64,000 bases of DNA, taken from Streptomyces poonensis. GTDB lineage: Bacteria; Actinomycetota; Actinomycetes; Streptomycetales; Streptomycetaceae. The stretch covers positions 1 to 64,000 of the forward strand of contig NZ_BMVW01000026.1 in assembly GCF_014650915.1 (NCBI RefSeq). The letters run 5' to 3'. Both the position numbers and the translations under genes were made by a program. Positions 9,181-18,591 of the stretch are shown here, piece by piece (the first letter of the stretch is position 1; the number at the start of each line of letters is the position of its first letter). A model generated the notes under the pieces. That model saw nothing but the letters and a program-made list of their open reading frames with translations, did no database searches and had not been told where the DNA came from.

Positions 9181-9252
9181 AGACTGCCGGTCTTTTGACA
9201 TCAGACCGGCGGTCCTCTACGTTGGGGTCGCAGTCGAATAGACCACCGGTCT
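9181..9252. promoter_or_regulatory. Three TetR-type operator palindromes
   Basis: Three 13-bp near-palindromes with the pattern AGAC-N5-GTCT: AGACTGCCGGTCT (9181-9193), AGACCGGCGGTCC (9203-9215, last base off) and AGACCACCGGTCT (9240-9252). The second lies between the -35 and -10 of the predicted rightward promoter, so binding there would block transcription. Position between the divergent TetR gene and its likely targets supports the role. Confidence 0.75.
9195..9223 (+). promoter_or_regulatory. Promoter for the SnoaL/SDR transcript
   Basis: TTGACA at 9195-9200, a 17-bp spacer and TACGTT at 9218-9223. A perfect -35 and reasonable -10 for a housekeeping sigma factor. One TetR-type palindrome fills most of the spacer. 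Confidence 0.6.
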
Positions 9253-9321
9253 GAAAAAAAGGGGGGCAGGTCTTCGGCTGCGCACCAGGACCGACGCCTG
9301 TGCAGCTCTCCGCCTTCCGAA

Positions 9322-9958
9322 ATGAGCACTCTCACGTCCAAGGCTGGTTCGTCACCCGAAGCTCCCGCGGCCCCGGGCCGCGCCATTGTCACCGCCGCTC
9401 TGCAGGCGGGCGACCGCGTGGTGCTACTGCCAGTGAGGCGGCCAGACACCCACCCATGGGAAAGCGAGAACACCCTGAGCACCCAAGCGACCACCGAAGC
9501 CGACATCGCCGTCGTCCGGTGCTTCATCGACGAAGTCGTCAATGGGGGCTGTCTCGACGTTATCGACCAACTCTGGGCGGACGACATGATCTGGCGCGGC
9601 GGCAGCCTGGGAGAACACCGCGGCACCGACGCCTACAGGCAGTTCACGGCGGCCCAGTGCCGCCGGCGCCTTCAGCGACATGCGCCTGGACATCATCCAG
9701 GTCGTCGCGGAGGACGACACCGTTGTACTGCTCTTCACCAACAGCGGCACCCACACCGGTGACTTCATGGGCGCCGACCCCACCGGCAAGCATGCCCAGT
9801 GGCTCGGCACCGGCGTGTACCGCATCAAGAACGGCAAGATCGCCGAAGCCGCCTTCGCCGAGGGCATCCTCGGCATGCTCTTCCAGCCCGGTATCGCGAC
9901 CCTGCCGAGCGCCGCAGGACCGAGCACAAAATCAACGAATCCGAGGAGCGTGACAACA
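9322..9958 (+). pseudogene. SnoaL-like (NTF2-fold) protein, frameshifted
   Basis: One frame gives FIDEVVNGGCLDVIDQLWAD and DMIWRGGSLGEHRGTDAYRQ; near 9660 the coding sense moves to another frame that gives AAGAFSDMRLDIIQVVAEDD, TVVLLFTNSGTHTGDFMG and GTGVYRIKNGKIAEAAF. Joined, these make a typical ~130-aa SnoaL/ester-cyclase-like domain. The segment before it (GRAIVTAALQAGDRVV) resembles the N-terminus of a short-chain dehydrogenase and may be an unrelated remnant. After the shift, the frame continues without a stop into the SDR gene. Either an indel error or a damaged gene; no clear start codon. Confidence 0.6.
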
Positions 9959-10885
9959 GTGAACCACTGGACCCCCGACGACATCCCCGATCAGACCGGC
10001 CGCACCGCGCTGATCACCGGCGGGAACAGCGGGATCGGACTCGAGACCGCCCGCGCGCTCGCCCGGCACGGGGCCCGCGTCATCCTGGCCGGCCGCAGCC
10101 GAACCAAGCTGGACCAGGCCGCGGAGGCTGTGCGCGCCGCGACCCCCGAGGCCCGGACGGACACCCTCGTGCTCGACCTCTCCGACCTCTCCTCCGTCCG
10201 CGACGCGGCCACCCGAATCGCCGAGACCGAGACGGTCGACCTGCTCTTCAACAACGCCGGCGTGATGAACCTGCCCGAGCGGCGGACCACCCACGACGGC
10301 CTCGAGATGACGGTCGGCACCAATCACCTCGGCCACTTCGCCTTCAACGCCCAGGTCTGGCCCGCCGTGCGCCGCTCGTCCGCACCGCGCGTGGTCACCG
10401 TCAGCGCCAGCGCGGCGCGGTGGCCGATGGGCAGGCTGGACGACCTGATGAGCGAAAAGAGCTACCGCGCCATGGGCGCCTACGCCAAGTCCAAGCGCGC
10501 CAACATCGTCTACACCCTCGAACTCGCGCGCCGCACCGCAAGCAGCCCCGTCGAGGCGCTCGTCGTCCACCCGGGGTCGGCGATGACCGGTCTGCAGCAG
10601 CACGGCACCGGCGCCCTGAGCCGCATGGTCACCCCGATCGCCGCACGCCTGCTCATGGGCTCGCCCGAGGGTGCGGCCTGGCCCTCCCTGTACGCGGCGA
10701 CCAGCCCGTACGTCCAGTCGGGCCGGTTCATCGGCCCCGCCGGGCGGGACCAGACCTCCGGCACCCCCAAGCCCGCCAAGCTCCCCACAGGCGCCGACGA
10801 CCCCGCGGAGGGCAGGCGGCTGTGGGCGGCGAGCGAGCAGCTCACAGGTGTCCCCTTCGACCTCGAAGCCGGGGCCGTCATCTAG
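9959..10885 (+). CDS. Short-chain dehydrogenase/reductase (retinol-dehydrogenase-like)
   Basis: 308 aa. The GTG at 9959 is chosen because GAGGAG sits 10 nt upstream; another GTG at 9950 is too close to it. The NAD(P) motif TGGNSGIG lies at residues 20-27, NNAG in LLFNNAGVMNLPE near residue 98, and the catalytic Tyr/Lys in AYAKSKRAN near residues 174-178. The form is that of atypical SDRs annotated as retinol dehydrogenase/oxidoreductase in actinobacteria. Cytosolic. It follows the SnoaL-like frame in the same frame and is probably controlled by the divergent TetR protein. The TAG stop is part of the CTAG that borders an IS5 fragment, so the 3' end may have been trimmed by insertion. Confidence 0.85.
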   Translation: MNHWTPDDIPDQTGRTALITGGNSGIGLETARALARHGARVILAGRSRTKLDQAAEAVRAATPEARTDTLVLDLSDLSSVRDAATRIAETETVDLLFNNAGVMNLPERRTTHDGLEMTVGTNHLGHFAFNAQVWPAVRRSSAPRVVTVSASAARWPMGRLDDLMSEKSYRAMGAYAKSKRANIVYTLELARRTASSPVEALVVHPGSAMTGLQQHGTGALSRMVTPIAARLLMGSPEGAAWPSLYAATSPYVQSGRFIGPAGRDQTSGTPKPAKLPTGADDPAEGRRLWAASEQLTGVPFDLEAGAVI

Positions 10886-11312
10886 GGTCCGTCTTCGCAG
10901 GTCGCTAGATGGTGGATCATGGTGGCGTGGTACGCCGTCATGAACGCACCGATGAGGAGTGGGAGTTACTCGCTCCGCTCATTCCACGGGCCGCGACGGG
11001 TCGGCCGCGGGTGGAGGACCGCCGGGTGATCAACGGCATGGTCTACAAGATACGGACCGGGATCTCCTGGCGTGACCTGCCGGAACGCTACGGGCCGTGG
11101 AAGACGGTCCACACCCTCCCCCACGCTCGGCTTCGCTCGCGCGGGGGCGCCCCCATCGCCGCTACGCCCTCGACGGAGTCTTCGCCCGGGCCCTGCAGCA
11201 AGTGCAGGCCCGGGCGGACGCGGCCGGCGACATCGAGTGGCTGGTCCATGTCGACTCCACCATCGTCCGCGCTCACCAGCACGCCGCCGCCACCGGCCGA
11301 ATAAGTGACAAA
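10886..11312 (+). pseudogene. IS5-type transposase N-terminal fragment
   Basis: From a GTG at 10909 the frame reads RRHERTDEEWELLAPLIPRA and GISWRDLPERYGPWKTVHTL, the N-terminal DUF4096-like domain of IS5-family transposases. A frameshift follows and the sense continues in another frame as YALDGVFARALQQVQARADA and VHVDSTIVRAHQHAAATGR, which includes the first catalytic Asp (DSTIVRAHQH). The sequence is cut off near 11312. The left edge has the CTAG-GGTCCGTCTTC end shared with 8.3 kb. Confidence 0.75.
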
Positions 11313-11455
11313 TCCACGAAGGATCACTGCATGAGTGGTGCGTTGAGCTGCTGATCTAGCGATCGTTGCGGGATTCTTGGTCGTCGTGCCGTACCGATCC
11401 GAGCTGGGGTTTCCGTGGAGGTTCAGGAGTCAAAGAGCCCTCTGAAGTGTGAGTC

Positions 11456-11483
11456 GAGCTTGACTCTGTCGGAGATTTTGGAG
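11456..11483 (+). repeat. Left terminal inverted repeat of IS1182-like element
   Basis: Starts GAGCTTGACTCTGTCGGAGA and pairs with the complement of 14514-14541 with two mismatches. Confidence 0.8.
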
Positions 11484-11558
11484 TTTCCCGGTGCGACAGC
11501 ATGATCAACGGGCACGCTCGGGTGGTTCCTCCGATCGACGCAGCTGTCGAGGTGCCCG

Positions 11559-11877
11559 TTGTCCCTCCGCCCCCGTTCCGGTGAGCAAGTCCCGCCTCTG
11601 ACTGCGCAGGTTGCGCGGGCGAGCAACCCGGGTGGCACGACGGCGATATGGGTACGTGACCGCCTGGACGGACTGTGGCGTGACGAGGACTTCGCCGACT
11701 GGTACCCGCGGGACGGGCGTCCGGGTCTCTCGCCTGCGTAGCTGGCCACCGTCTGTGTGCTGCCGTTCCTGCTCGGCCTGTCGGACCGGCAGGCCGCCGA
11801 GGCGGTCCGCTGCCGCATCGACTTCAAATACGCGATGGCCATGGAGCTGGACGATCCCGGCTTCCACCACAGTGTCC
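11559..11877 (+). pseudogene. IS1182-type transposase, N-terminal part
   Basis: Begins MSLRPRSGEQVPPLTAQVAR, then GLWRDEDFADWYPRDGRPGL. A stop at 11739-11741 and a frame change follow, after which the next frame reads FLLGLSDRQAAEAVRCRIDF and KYAMAMELDDPGFHHSV. This is the standard N-terminal domain of IS1182 transposases. It breaks off where the IS110-type insertion begins; the continuation is at 13467. Confidence 0.8.
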
Positions 11878-12103
11878 GTATCCCTGCGTGACGCCTTGCC
11901 CCGGCGTGAAAATTGGGTCGGCGGCTGTCCGTCGGCGTCGGCAGCACCTTGGGGGTGGATCCCGCATCACAGTCTGACGCCGGAGCTGGCCTGAGGGGCC
12001 GTGCACTGTTGCCTCGAGCACGCCATTCAGCTTTCCGATGCCCCCTCCCGCTCCATGGGCAGCCGCCGCCTGCCCGGATCGAAGTCGAAGCGAGGTGAGG
12101 ACG

Positions 12104-13404
12104 GTGCCGGAGACACAAGAGCTCAGCACGGCCGAGGACTTGGTGGAGAGGGTTGCGGCGATTGATGTCGCGAAGGCGTCGGGGATGGTGGGTATGCGCC
12201 TGCCCCACGAGACCCGGACGGGACGCCGGGTCCAGCAGGTGTGGAACGTCCCGTCGACCACCACCGCGATTCTGGAGCTGGGTGACCGTCTGGTCTGCCG
12301 GCGTGTCACTCGGGTGGTGATGGAGGCCACCGGCGCGTACTGGAAGCCGTACTTCTTTCTCCTGGAATCCCGCGGCCTGGAATGCTGGCTGGTCAACGCC
12401 CGTGACGTAAAGAACGTCCCGGGGCGGCCCAAGACGGACAAGCTGGATGCGGTCTGGCTGGCCAAGCTCACCGAGCGGGGCATGCTCCGCCCCTCGTTCG
12501 TGCCGCCGAAACCGGTGCGGCAGCTGCGTGATCTGACCCGCCTGCGCGCGGTCCTCAACCAAGAACGCAGCCGGCACAAGCAGCGGGTGGAGAAGATCCT
12601 GGACGACGCGCAGATCAAGGTGACCAGCGTGCTCACCGACCTGTTCGGCGCCTCCGGCCGTGACATGCTCGCCGCCCTCATCGCCGGCGAACGCAGCCCC
12701 CGCCCTGGCCGAGCTGGCCCGCGGCAATCTCGTCCGCAAGAAGACCGCCCTGGCAGGGGCTCTAAACCGGGCAGTTCGAGGACCACCACAGCTTCCTCTG
12801 CCAGACGCTGCTGGACAGCGTCGACCACCTCAGCGGGCAGATCGCGCGACTGGACGAGCAGATCGCCACCGCTGTTCAGGACCTGCCCGGACCGGAGGAA
12901 CACATACGCTCCGGGCCCTCGCTCGTCGAGCGGCTCGACGCCATCCCCGGTGTCGGACTCACCACCGCCCACATTCTGCTCGCCGAACTCGGCCCGGACA
13001 TGGCCGTGTTCCCCACTGCGGATCACCTGGCCAGCTGGGCCAAGCTCACCCCGAGGACCACACAGTCCGGCGCCAAGCGCGGCTCCAGCCCGACCGGCCG
13101 GGGCAACCCCTGGCTCAAGAGCGCCCTCGGTTAAGCGGCCAGCGCCGCTGCCCGCACCGACACCTACCTCGGCGCGCGATACAGACGCATCGTCAAACGC
13201 CGCGGGCGCAAGAAGGCCCTGGTCGCCATCGCCCGCTCCATCCTGATCACCGCCTGGCACCTGATCAATGATTCGGACACCACGTTCCGCGACCTCGGCT
13301 CCGACTACCACCACCGCCTGATCGACCCGCAACGACGCACCCGCGACCTGGTCCGCCGGCTCAACGCGCTTGGCCACGATGTCGCTCTCGCCCCCGCAAG
13401 CTGA
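12104..13404 (+). pseudogene. IS110-family transposase, disrupted
   Basis: GTG start with GTGAGG upstream. The N-terminal frame has the RuvC-like DEDD features of the family: AAIDVAKASGMVGMRL, VVMEATGAYWKPYF, and RPKTDKLDAVWLAKLTERG with the catalytic acidic residues. Near 12690 the frame changes (ALAELARGNLVRKKTALAGA), changes again near 12775 (HHSFLCQTLLDSVDHLSGQI) and then carries the C-terminal transposase_20 motif LDAIPGVGLTTAHILLAELG and FPTADHLASWAKLTPRTTQS. An in-frame TAA at 13134-13136 and two frameshifts make it non-functional. It ends at 13404. Confidence 0.8.
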
Positions 13405-13466
13405 CCACCATCTCAAGCTCTGGCTAACGAACGCGTCAGCATGCCCGTGACCTGGGGAATTTTTCA

Positions 13467-14513
13467 TTCAGCGTGTTGGCCGACTTCCGCGCCCGGCTCG
13501 CCGAAGACGGCCGTGCCGACCGCCTCCTCGACCTCGCGCTGGCCCGTCGCAAGGAGACCGGACTGGTGCGCGAGCGCACCACGCAGCGCACCGACTCCAC
13601 CCATGTCCTGGCCGCGGTGCGTGACCTGACCCGCCTGGAGCTGATTCTCGGCCCGCTACGCACGGCACGGCCACATCATCAGCTGGAAGGGATTCGCCGC
13701 TCATCTGACCGAGACCTGCGCTCCCGACGGCCCCAACGTGATCACGGACGTGGCCACCACCGCGGCCACCACCCACGACAGCAAGGTCCTGCCCGGTATC
13801 CATATCCGCCTGGCGCGTCGCGGGCTGCTGCCCGCCGAGCATCTGGTCGATGCCGACTACACCTCTCTGCCCCATCTGGAACAAGCCGCACGTGAACACC
13901 AGGTCACCGTCTTTGGGCCGCTGCGGAGCAATCCCACCCGTCAGCACCGCCGGAACGAGGGGTTCGCCCGGGACGACTTCCACATCGACTACGACCGCCA
14001 GCAGGTCACCTGCCCCCAGGGTCAGGTCAGCGCGGGCTGGCACGGCCCCTACCCGACCTCTTCGCCAACCGTGGCCCCGCTGATCGTGGCCCGGTTCAGC
14101 AGGAGCCAGTGCCGCCCCTGCCCCGTCCGATCCCGCTGCACGTCTACCGTCGACAGCGCCCGCACCGTGGGTTTTCCCCCGCGCGAACTCCGCGACCTGC
14201 AGCTCCGCGTCCGCGCCGAGCAGCAGACGCCCGAATGGAGGACCCGGTATGCGGTTCGCTCCGGAGTGGAGGGCACGGTCAACGAGTTTGCTCACGGACA
14301 CGGCATGCGCCGCTGCCGCTACCGAGGACAGGGAAAGGCGCACGTCCAGCATGTTCTGACAGCCATCGCCGTCAACATCGAACGCCTCAGCGGACTTCCG
14401 CCCACCGAGGAAGCCCCCATGCCCAGCCGACCAACCGCCTTCCAGAACTACCTCGACCGGCGCGAGATCCCCGGCCGAAGTCGTGGCGAAGCCTGGGCAG
14501 CTGACCTCAACGA
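13467..14513 (+). pseudogene. IS1182-type transposase, C-terminal part
   Basis: Resumes with VLADFRARLAEDGRADRLLD and TQRTDSTHVLAAVRDLTRLE (catalytic Asp region). After DLTRLELI there is an internal deletion, since the sense jumps to GHIISWKGFAAHLTETCAPD in another frame. From 13738 it runs cleanly: ITDVATTAATTHDSKVLPGI, LLPAEHLVDADYTS, CPQGQVSAGWHGPYP, CRPCPVRSRC, and RYAVRSGVEGTVNEFAHGHG followed by RRCRYRGQGKAHVQHVLTA. Matches the fragment at 7.7-8.3 kb in domain order. Confidence 0.8.
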
Positions 14514-14541
14514 CTCCAAGATCCCCGACAGAGTCAAGCTC
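14514..14541 (-). repeat. Right terminal inverted repeat of IS1182-like element
   Basis: Complement reads GAGCTTGACTCTGTCGGGGA at its start; pairs with 11456-11483. Confidence 0.8.
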
Positions 14542-14666
14542 AGGCGGGGCGGGGCTGCAGCACGGGTTGACGCGCCCTTTGTAGCGGGTGGTGAAAATGC
14601 CGTTCGCCGACGGGGGTCTGACCGGCTCCGGCGGGCTAGATTGGCTTTGCCCCCGGTAGGGAGTCG

Positions 14667-17600
14667 GTGATGGACGATCACACGGCGCCCCAGACGTTGC
14701 GCTTCGCGGTGCTCGGTCCACTGCAAGTGTGGCGAAACGGGGCAGAACTCGACGTCGGCCCGATGCAGCAACGGGTAGTGCTGGCGGTACTACTGCTGCA
14801 CGCCAACCAGCCGATATCGCGGGACAAGCTCATCGACGCCGTATGGGGAACGACGGTCCCGGGGCGCGCGGTGAACCTGTTGCAGCGGCATGCTGCCGGG
14901 CTGCGCCGGGTGCTCGAGCCCGGCCGGCCCGCCCGCGCCCCGTCCCGGCTGCTGACCTGGAGCGGGGCCGGATACATGCTGACGGTGCCGGCCGGCCGAC
15001 TCGATCTGGAGACGTTCGCCGCGCAGGTGAAGCGGGGCCGGGCGGCCCGGGCCGCCGGAGACCTGCGCGCGGCGGCCGAGGCGCTGCACGGAGCATCGGA
15101 GCTGTGGCGGGGCGGGCTCTGCGAGGGCCTGACCGGTCCGCTGCTGGAGGCCGAGCGAGACCGGCTGGCAGAGCACCGGCTGGATGTGCTGGAGGAGCGC
15201 ATCGAAGCGGATCTGGCGCTGGGCCGGCATGCGGGGGTGGTGGCCGAGCTGGCCCGGCTGGTGCGCGAGCATCCACTGAGGGAGCGGCTGCGCGCCCAGC
15301 AGATGCTGGCCCTGTACCGGTCGGGGCGGCAGGCCGAGGCCCTGGCCGCCTACCGCCAGGGCCGGACACTTCTGGCGGAGGAACTGGGCATCGAACCCGG
15401 TGCGGAGCTGCAGCGCCTGGAGCGGGCGGTGCTCAGCGCCGATCCCGCCCTGACGTCACCCGCCCCGGAAGGCGCTCTGCCGGAACGCTCCGGTCCGGTG
15501 CGGGCGCCGTGCCTGCTGCCCGGGGACGTGGCCGGCTTCACCGGCCGGAGAGAGCAGTTGGCGTGGCTGGACCGGCTGATGGTTTCGGACGCGACCTCGA
15601 CAGCGACGGTGATCGGCCTCATCTGCGGTACCCCGGGGGTGGGCAAGACCGCGCTGGCCCTGCACTGGGCACACCGGGCGCGGCACAGTTTCCCGGACGG
15701 GCAGTTGTACGTGAACCTGCGTGGCTACGGCCCGGAGCGGCCGATGACCGCGGGGGAGGCGTTGGCCCGGCTGCTGGCCGCGCTCGGCCTGCGCGGCCGG
15801 GACGTCCCGCTGGAGGTGGAGGACCGGGCGGCCCGCTACCGCAGCGAACTGGCCGGGCGGCGCATGCTGATTGTGCTGGACAACGCCGCTACCGCGGACC
15901 AGGTACGGCCGCTGCTGCCCGGCACCGCCACCTGCACCACCTTGGTGACCAGCCGCGACGCCCTGCCCGGCCTGGTCGCCCTGCACGGCGCCCACCGCCT
16001 GGTGCTGGACCTGCTGCCCGCCGACGACGCCCGCACCCTGCTGCACCGGCTGATCGGCGCCCGTGTGCAAGCCGATCCGCAGGCCGCCGCCACCCTGGCC
16101 AACCTGTGCCGGCGGCTGCCGCTGGCCCTGCGGCTGGCCGCCGAGCTCGCCGCCGCCCGCCCTCACCACAGCCTGGCCGACCTGACCACCGGACTCGCCG
16201 ACCGGCAGCGGCGCCTGGACCTGCTGGACGCAGACGAGGACATCGGTGCCGGGATGCGGGCGGTTCTTTCCTGGTCCTACCAGCGGCTGCCCGCCGACAC
16301 CGCCCGCGCCTTCCGCCTGCTCGCCCTGCACCCCGGCACCGACTGGGACGCTCACGCCACCGCCGCCCTCACCCGCACCGATCTAAACGCGGCCCGCCGC
16401 CTGCTCGGCCAGCTGGCCCGCGCCCACCTCATCCAGACCACCGGCCCCGACCGCTACAGCATGCACGACCTGCTGCGCGCCTACGCCGCCGAACTGGCCG
16501 CCGGCACCGACCCGGGTCCTGACCGGAAGGCTGCCCTGACCCGTCTGCTCGACCACTACCTGGCCACCGCCACCACCGCCACCATCGCCCTTGGCTTTCC
16601 CCTGTTGGACCGGCGGCCCCGGCTCTTCCGTTACACGCCGGTCATACCTGCCCCGCCGGTCGGCGACCCGGATACGGCGCGGGCTTGGCTGGACGCCGAA
16701 CGTGCCAACCTGGTCGCCGTCTGCGCTCACGCCGTCCGGCACGGCTGGCACCGCCACGCCTCGGATCTGGCCACCACCTTGTTCCGCCACTTGGATGACT
16801 CGGGACTGTATGCCGTCGCGCTAACCCTCCACACCCATGCACGGGAGGCGGCCCGTCACGTCGGCGACCGCAACAGCGAGGCGTATGCGCTGAGCTACCT
16901 GGGCGTGGTTTATTGGCGGCAGGGGCACTATCAGCGTGCGGTAGGTCATTACCGTCAGGCCCTGGATCTCTTTCAGCGGACCGGCAACCAAGACGGCCAG
17001 GCCTACGCACTGACATGCCGGGGATTGGTTTACTGGCGACAGGGTCATTTTCAGGAATCCGCAGACGACCAGTGCCGAGCCGCGAATATGTTCGAGCGGA
17101 CCGGCAACCGGGGCGGCCAGGCTTGGGTGCTGAATCACCTGGGTCTGGTCTACTGGCAGCAGGGGCACTACCGACAGGCCGCCGACTACCAGTGCCGAGC
17201 TGCGGACATCTTCGAGGAGATCGGTGACCGGGATGGCCAAGCCTATGCGTTGGCTTGTGTGGGCCTGGTTCACTGGCAGCAGGGGCACTACCAGCCGGCG
17301 GTCAGTCACCAGCGCCGAGCCTTAGACCTCTTCGAGGGGACCGGCAACCGGGACGGCCAGGCATACGCGCTGACCTGCCTGGGCCTGGTCTACTGGCGGC
17401 AGGGACGCTATCAGCGGGCCGCCGACCACCATCGTCAGGCCCTGGAGATCTCCCAGCAGACCGGTAACCGCGCCGGCCAGAAATTCGCCTTGCTCAGCTT
17501 GGGCTTGGTCTACTGGCGGCAGGGAGAGTATCAGCGGGCCGCCGACCATCACCACCAGGCCCTGGATCTGTCCAAGCAGCTCGATGACCGAGTCAGCCAG

Positions 17601-18023
17601 GCCTACGCGCTGACGTGCCTGGGCCTGGTTCACCGGGAGCAGAAGCAGCATCAGCAAGCCATTGACCATCACCACAAGGCCCTGGACATCTCCAAGGAGA
17701 TCGGCCACCGCGCTCTTGAAGTCGATGCGCTCAACGGCCTGGGCGAGGCCCTGCAAGCGGACGGCCAGACGCTGGAGGCTCGAGCCCGGCACGCCGAGGC
17801 GCTGGCTCTGGCCGTAGATACCGGTGACCAGTACGAGCGAGCCCGCGCACACACGGGAATCGCCGCTACACACCACGCCACAGGAGACGTGCCTCAAGCC
17901 CGCCGCCATTGGGATGAAGCCCTGGGCCTGTACGCCGGCCTCGGCGTCCCCGACGCCGACACGGTCCGCGCCCAGCTGGCCGCTCTCACCCCACAGGACG
18001 TCAGCCCGGCCGCTCCGTCCTGA
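14667..18023 (+). CDS. AfsR-like SARP regulator with NB-ARC ATPase and TPR array
   Basis: 1118 aa, GTG-ATG start. Residues ~8-100 form an OmpR-type winged helix (LRFAVLGPLQVWRNGAELDV, PISRDKLIDAVWG). Residues ~105-255 are the bacterial transcriptional activation domain (REHPLRERLRAQQMLALYRS). A NB-ARC/STAND module follows with Walker A GTPGVGKT near 321-328 and a Walker B-like MLIVLDNAA. Residues ~730-1020 hold a TPR array with a strict 40-residue period (GLVYWRQG motif). Such proteins are signal-responsive activators of antibiotic genes, with TPRs sensing or binding partners. It is complete and unusually rich in near-identical repeats. No biosynthetic cluster is adjacent; the nearest in the window starts 16 kb away, so the target is unknown. 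Confidence 0.92.
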   Translation: MMDDHTAPQTLRFAVLGPLQVWRNGAELDVGPMQQRVVLAVLLLHANQPISRDKLIDAVWGTTVPGRAVNLLQRHAAGLRRVLEPGRPARAPSRLLTWSGAGYMLTVPAGRLDLETFAAQVKRGRAARAAGDLRAAAEALHGASELWRGGLCEGLTGPLLEAERDRLAEHRLDVLEERIEADLALGRHAGVVAELARLVREHPLRERLRAQQMLALYRSGRQAEALAAYRQGRTLLAEELGIEPGAELQRLERAVLSADPALTSPAPEGALPERSGPVRAPCLLPGDVAGFTGRREQLAWLDRLMVSDATSTATVIGLICGTPGVGKTALALHWAHRARHSFPDGQLYVNLRGYGPERPMTAGEALARLLAALGLRGRDVPLEVEDRAARYRSELAGRRMLIVLDNAATADQVRPLLPGTATCTTLVTSRDALPGLVALHGAHRLVLDLLPADDARTLLHRLIGARVQADPQAAATLANLCRRLPLALRLAAELAAARPHHSLADLTTGLADRQRRLDLLDADEDIGAGMRAVLSWSYQRLPADTARAFRLLALHPGTDWDAHATAALTRTDLNAARRLLGQLARAHLIQTTGPDRYSMHDLLRAYAAELAAGTDPGPDRKAALTRLLDHYLATATTATIALGFPLLDRRPRLFRYTPVIPAPPVGDPDTARAWLDAERANLVAVCAHAVRHGWHRHASDLATTLFRHLDDSGLYAVALTLHTHAREAARHVGDRNSEAYALSYLGVVYWRQGHYQRAVGHYRQALDLFQRTGNQDGQAYALTCRGLVYWRQGHFQESADDQCRAANMFERTGNRGGQAWVLNHLGLVYWQQGHYRQAADYQCRAADIFEEIGDRDGQAYALACVGLVHWQQGHYQPAVSHQRRALDLFEGTGNRDGQAYALTCLGLVYWRQGRYQRAADHHRQALEISQQTGNRAGQKFALLSLGLVYWRQGEYQRAADHHHQALDLSKQLDDRVSQAYALTCLGLVHREQKQHQQAIDHHHKALDISKEIGHRALEVDALNGLGEALQADGQTLEARARHAEALALAVDTGDQYERARAHTGIAATHHATGDVPQARRHWDEALGLYAGLGVPDADTVRAQLAALTPQDVSPAAPS
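16870..17730 (+). repeat. 120-bp coding repeats of the TPR array
   Basis: Seven to eight tandem units of about 120 bp within the SARP gene, each encoding a variant of LGLVYWRQGHYQRAADHHRQ followed by ALDLF..TGNRDGQAYALTC. Units are highly alike at DNA level (for example TACTGGCGGCAGGG recurs), which suggests recent expansion by unequal recombination. Confidence 0.8.
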
Positions 18024-18591
18024 GCGCACGACGTCGCCCGGGCGCCGGATGACGCGCTGGTGCGCCCGGACGGGCACCGGTGCGCCGCCGCACGGCTCGC
18101 CGCCCTGGTGCCGTACCGCACCTGCAGTGCTTGAGCAGCCGTGGGCGGTGATTGTCAGGGCCACGTGCGATTGGCGAGGTGCGTAACCAGAATTCTCAGG
18201 TGGGTGTAGCTCCTTCCGAGGGACGGCTCCACCTGCGTGAACTGCGGTCTGGGCCGCTCCCGAGAGATCGACTCGGCCACCAGGGCGGCTGGCGCGGCAA
18301 CCTACGCCCTCCACACTGTGGATCTTCATACGGTGCGTAAAAGCAACCCGCGGGTTCCGAAAGGATCTTCACGACCGGCAGTCGAGTCGAACCGGCAAAT
18401 GCCCAGCTCATCCTGCCCCGCGGAAGGAGCTGCACCCGTCCACGATCCCGGCCCCTTCATGTTCGGCCTCCAGCGCGCACACCTTGCTGGGATCTTCCTC
18501 TGGCCTGCCTGCTGACTCAGCGAACCGATCCGGTGTCAACTGACGGGGATCGGTGCACCCATTGTCAGCGGCTGCTGGCAGCATCACCGCT
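18024..18591. other. Gap holding the left inverted-repeat element
   Basis: No convincing gene. It contains the 113-bp repeat described separately (18199-18312). Near 18420-18442 there is also an inverted copy of the repeat's tip (AAGGAGCTGCACCC), so 18201-18442 could itself be a small hairpin-ended element. Confidence 0.4.
18199..18312 (+). repeat. 113-bp inverted repeat, left copy
   Basis: Nearly identical in reverse orientation to 19768-19880 (about 90% by eye). Starts GGTGGGTGTAGCTCCTTCCG. Reads through in one frame as STCVNCGLGRSREIDSATRA, which may be chance or the relic of a coding end. Confidence 0.7.

Larger units (their letters stand above)
11456..14541 (+). mobile_element. IS1182-like element carrying a nested IS110-like element
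   Basis: The outer element has 28-bp terminal inverted repeats at 11456-11483 and 14514-14541 (26 of 28 match), beginning GAGCTTGACTCTGTCGG. Inside, an IS1182-type transposase is interrupted at about 11875, resumes at about 13467 with the expected next residues (HHSV / VLADFRARL), and the 1.6 kb in between carries an IS110-type transposase. Both transposases are damaged. The order of events is therefore IS1182 first, IS110 second, then decay. Confidence 0.75.

Noticed and set aside
8277..11312. Composite transposon formed by the two IS5 fragments around TetR-SnoaL-SDR
   Set aside because: Both outer edges carry the same element end, but one fragment contains only the C-terminal and the other only the N-terminal part, and their orientation does not give two complete outer ends. 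Chance insertion of two copies is simpler.
11423..13467. Long minus-strand frames across the nested IS elements
   Set aside because: Mirror-image frames of IS110 and IS1182 transposase sequence, a common high-GC artefact.
16870..17730. Regular 120-bp repeats reminiscent of a CRISPR or satellite array
   Set aside because: They are in frame, encode TPR motifs and have no spacer/repeat alternation, so they are part of the regulator gene.
18199..18312. C-terminal zinc finger of a TnpB-like protein in the inverted repeat (CVNCGLG frame)
   Set aside because: Only one CxxC pair and no RuvC motif nearby; differences between the two copies are not mainly at third codon positions.
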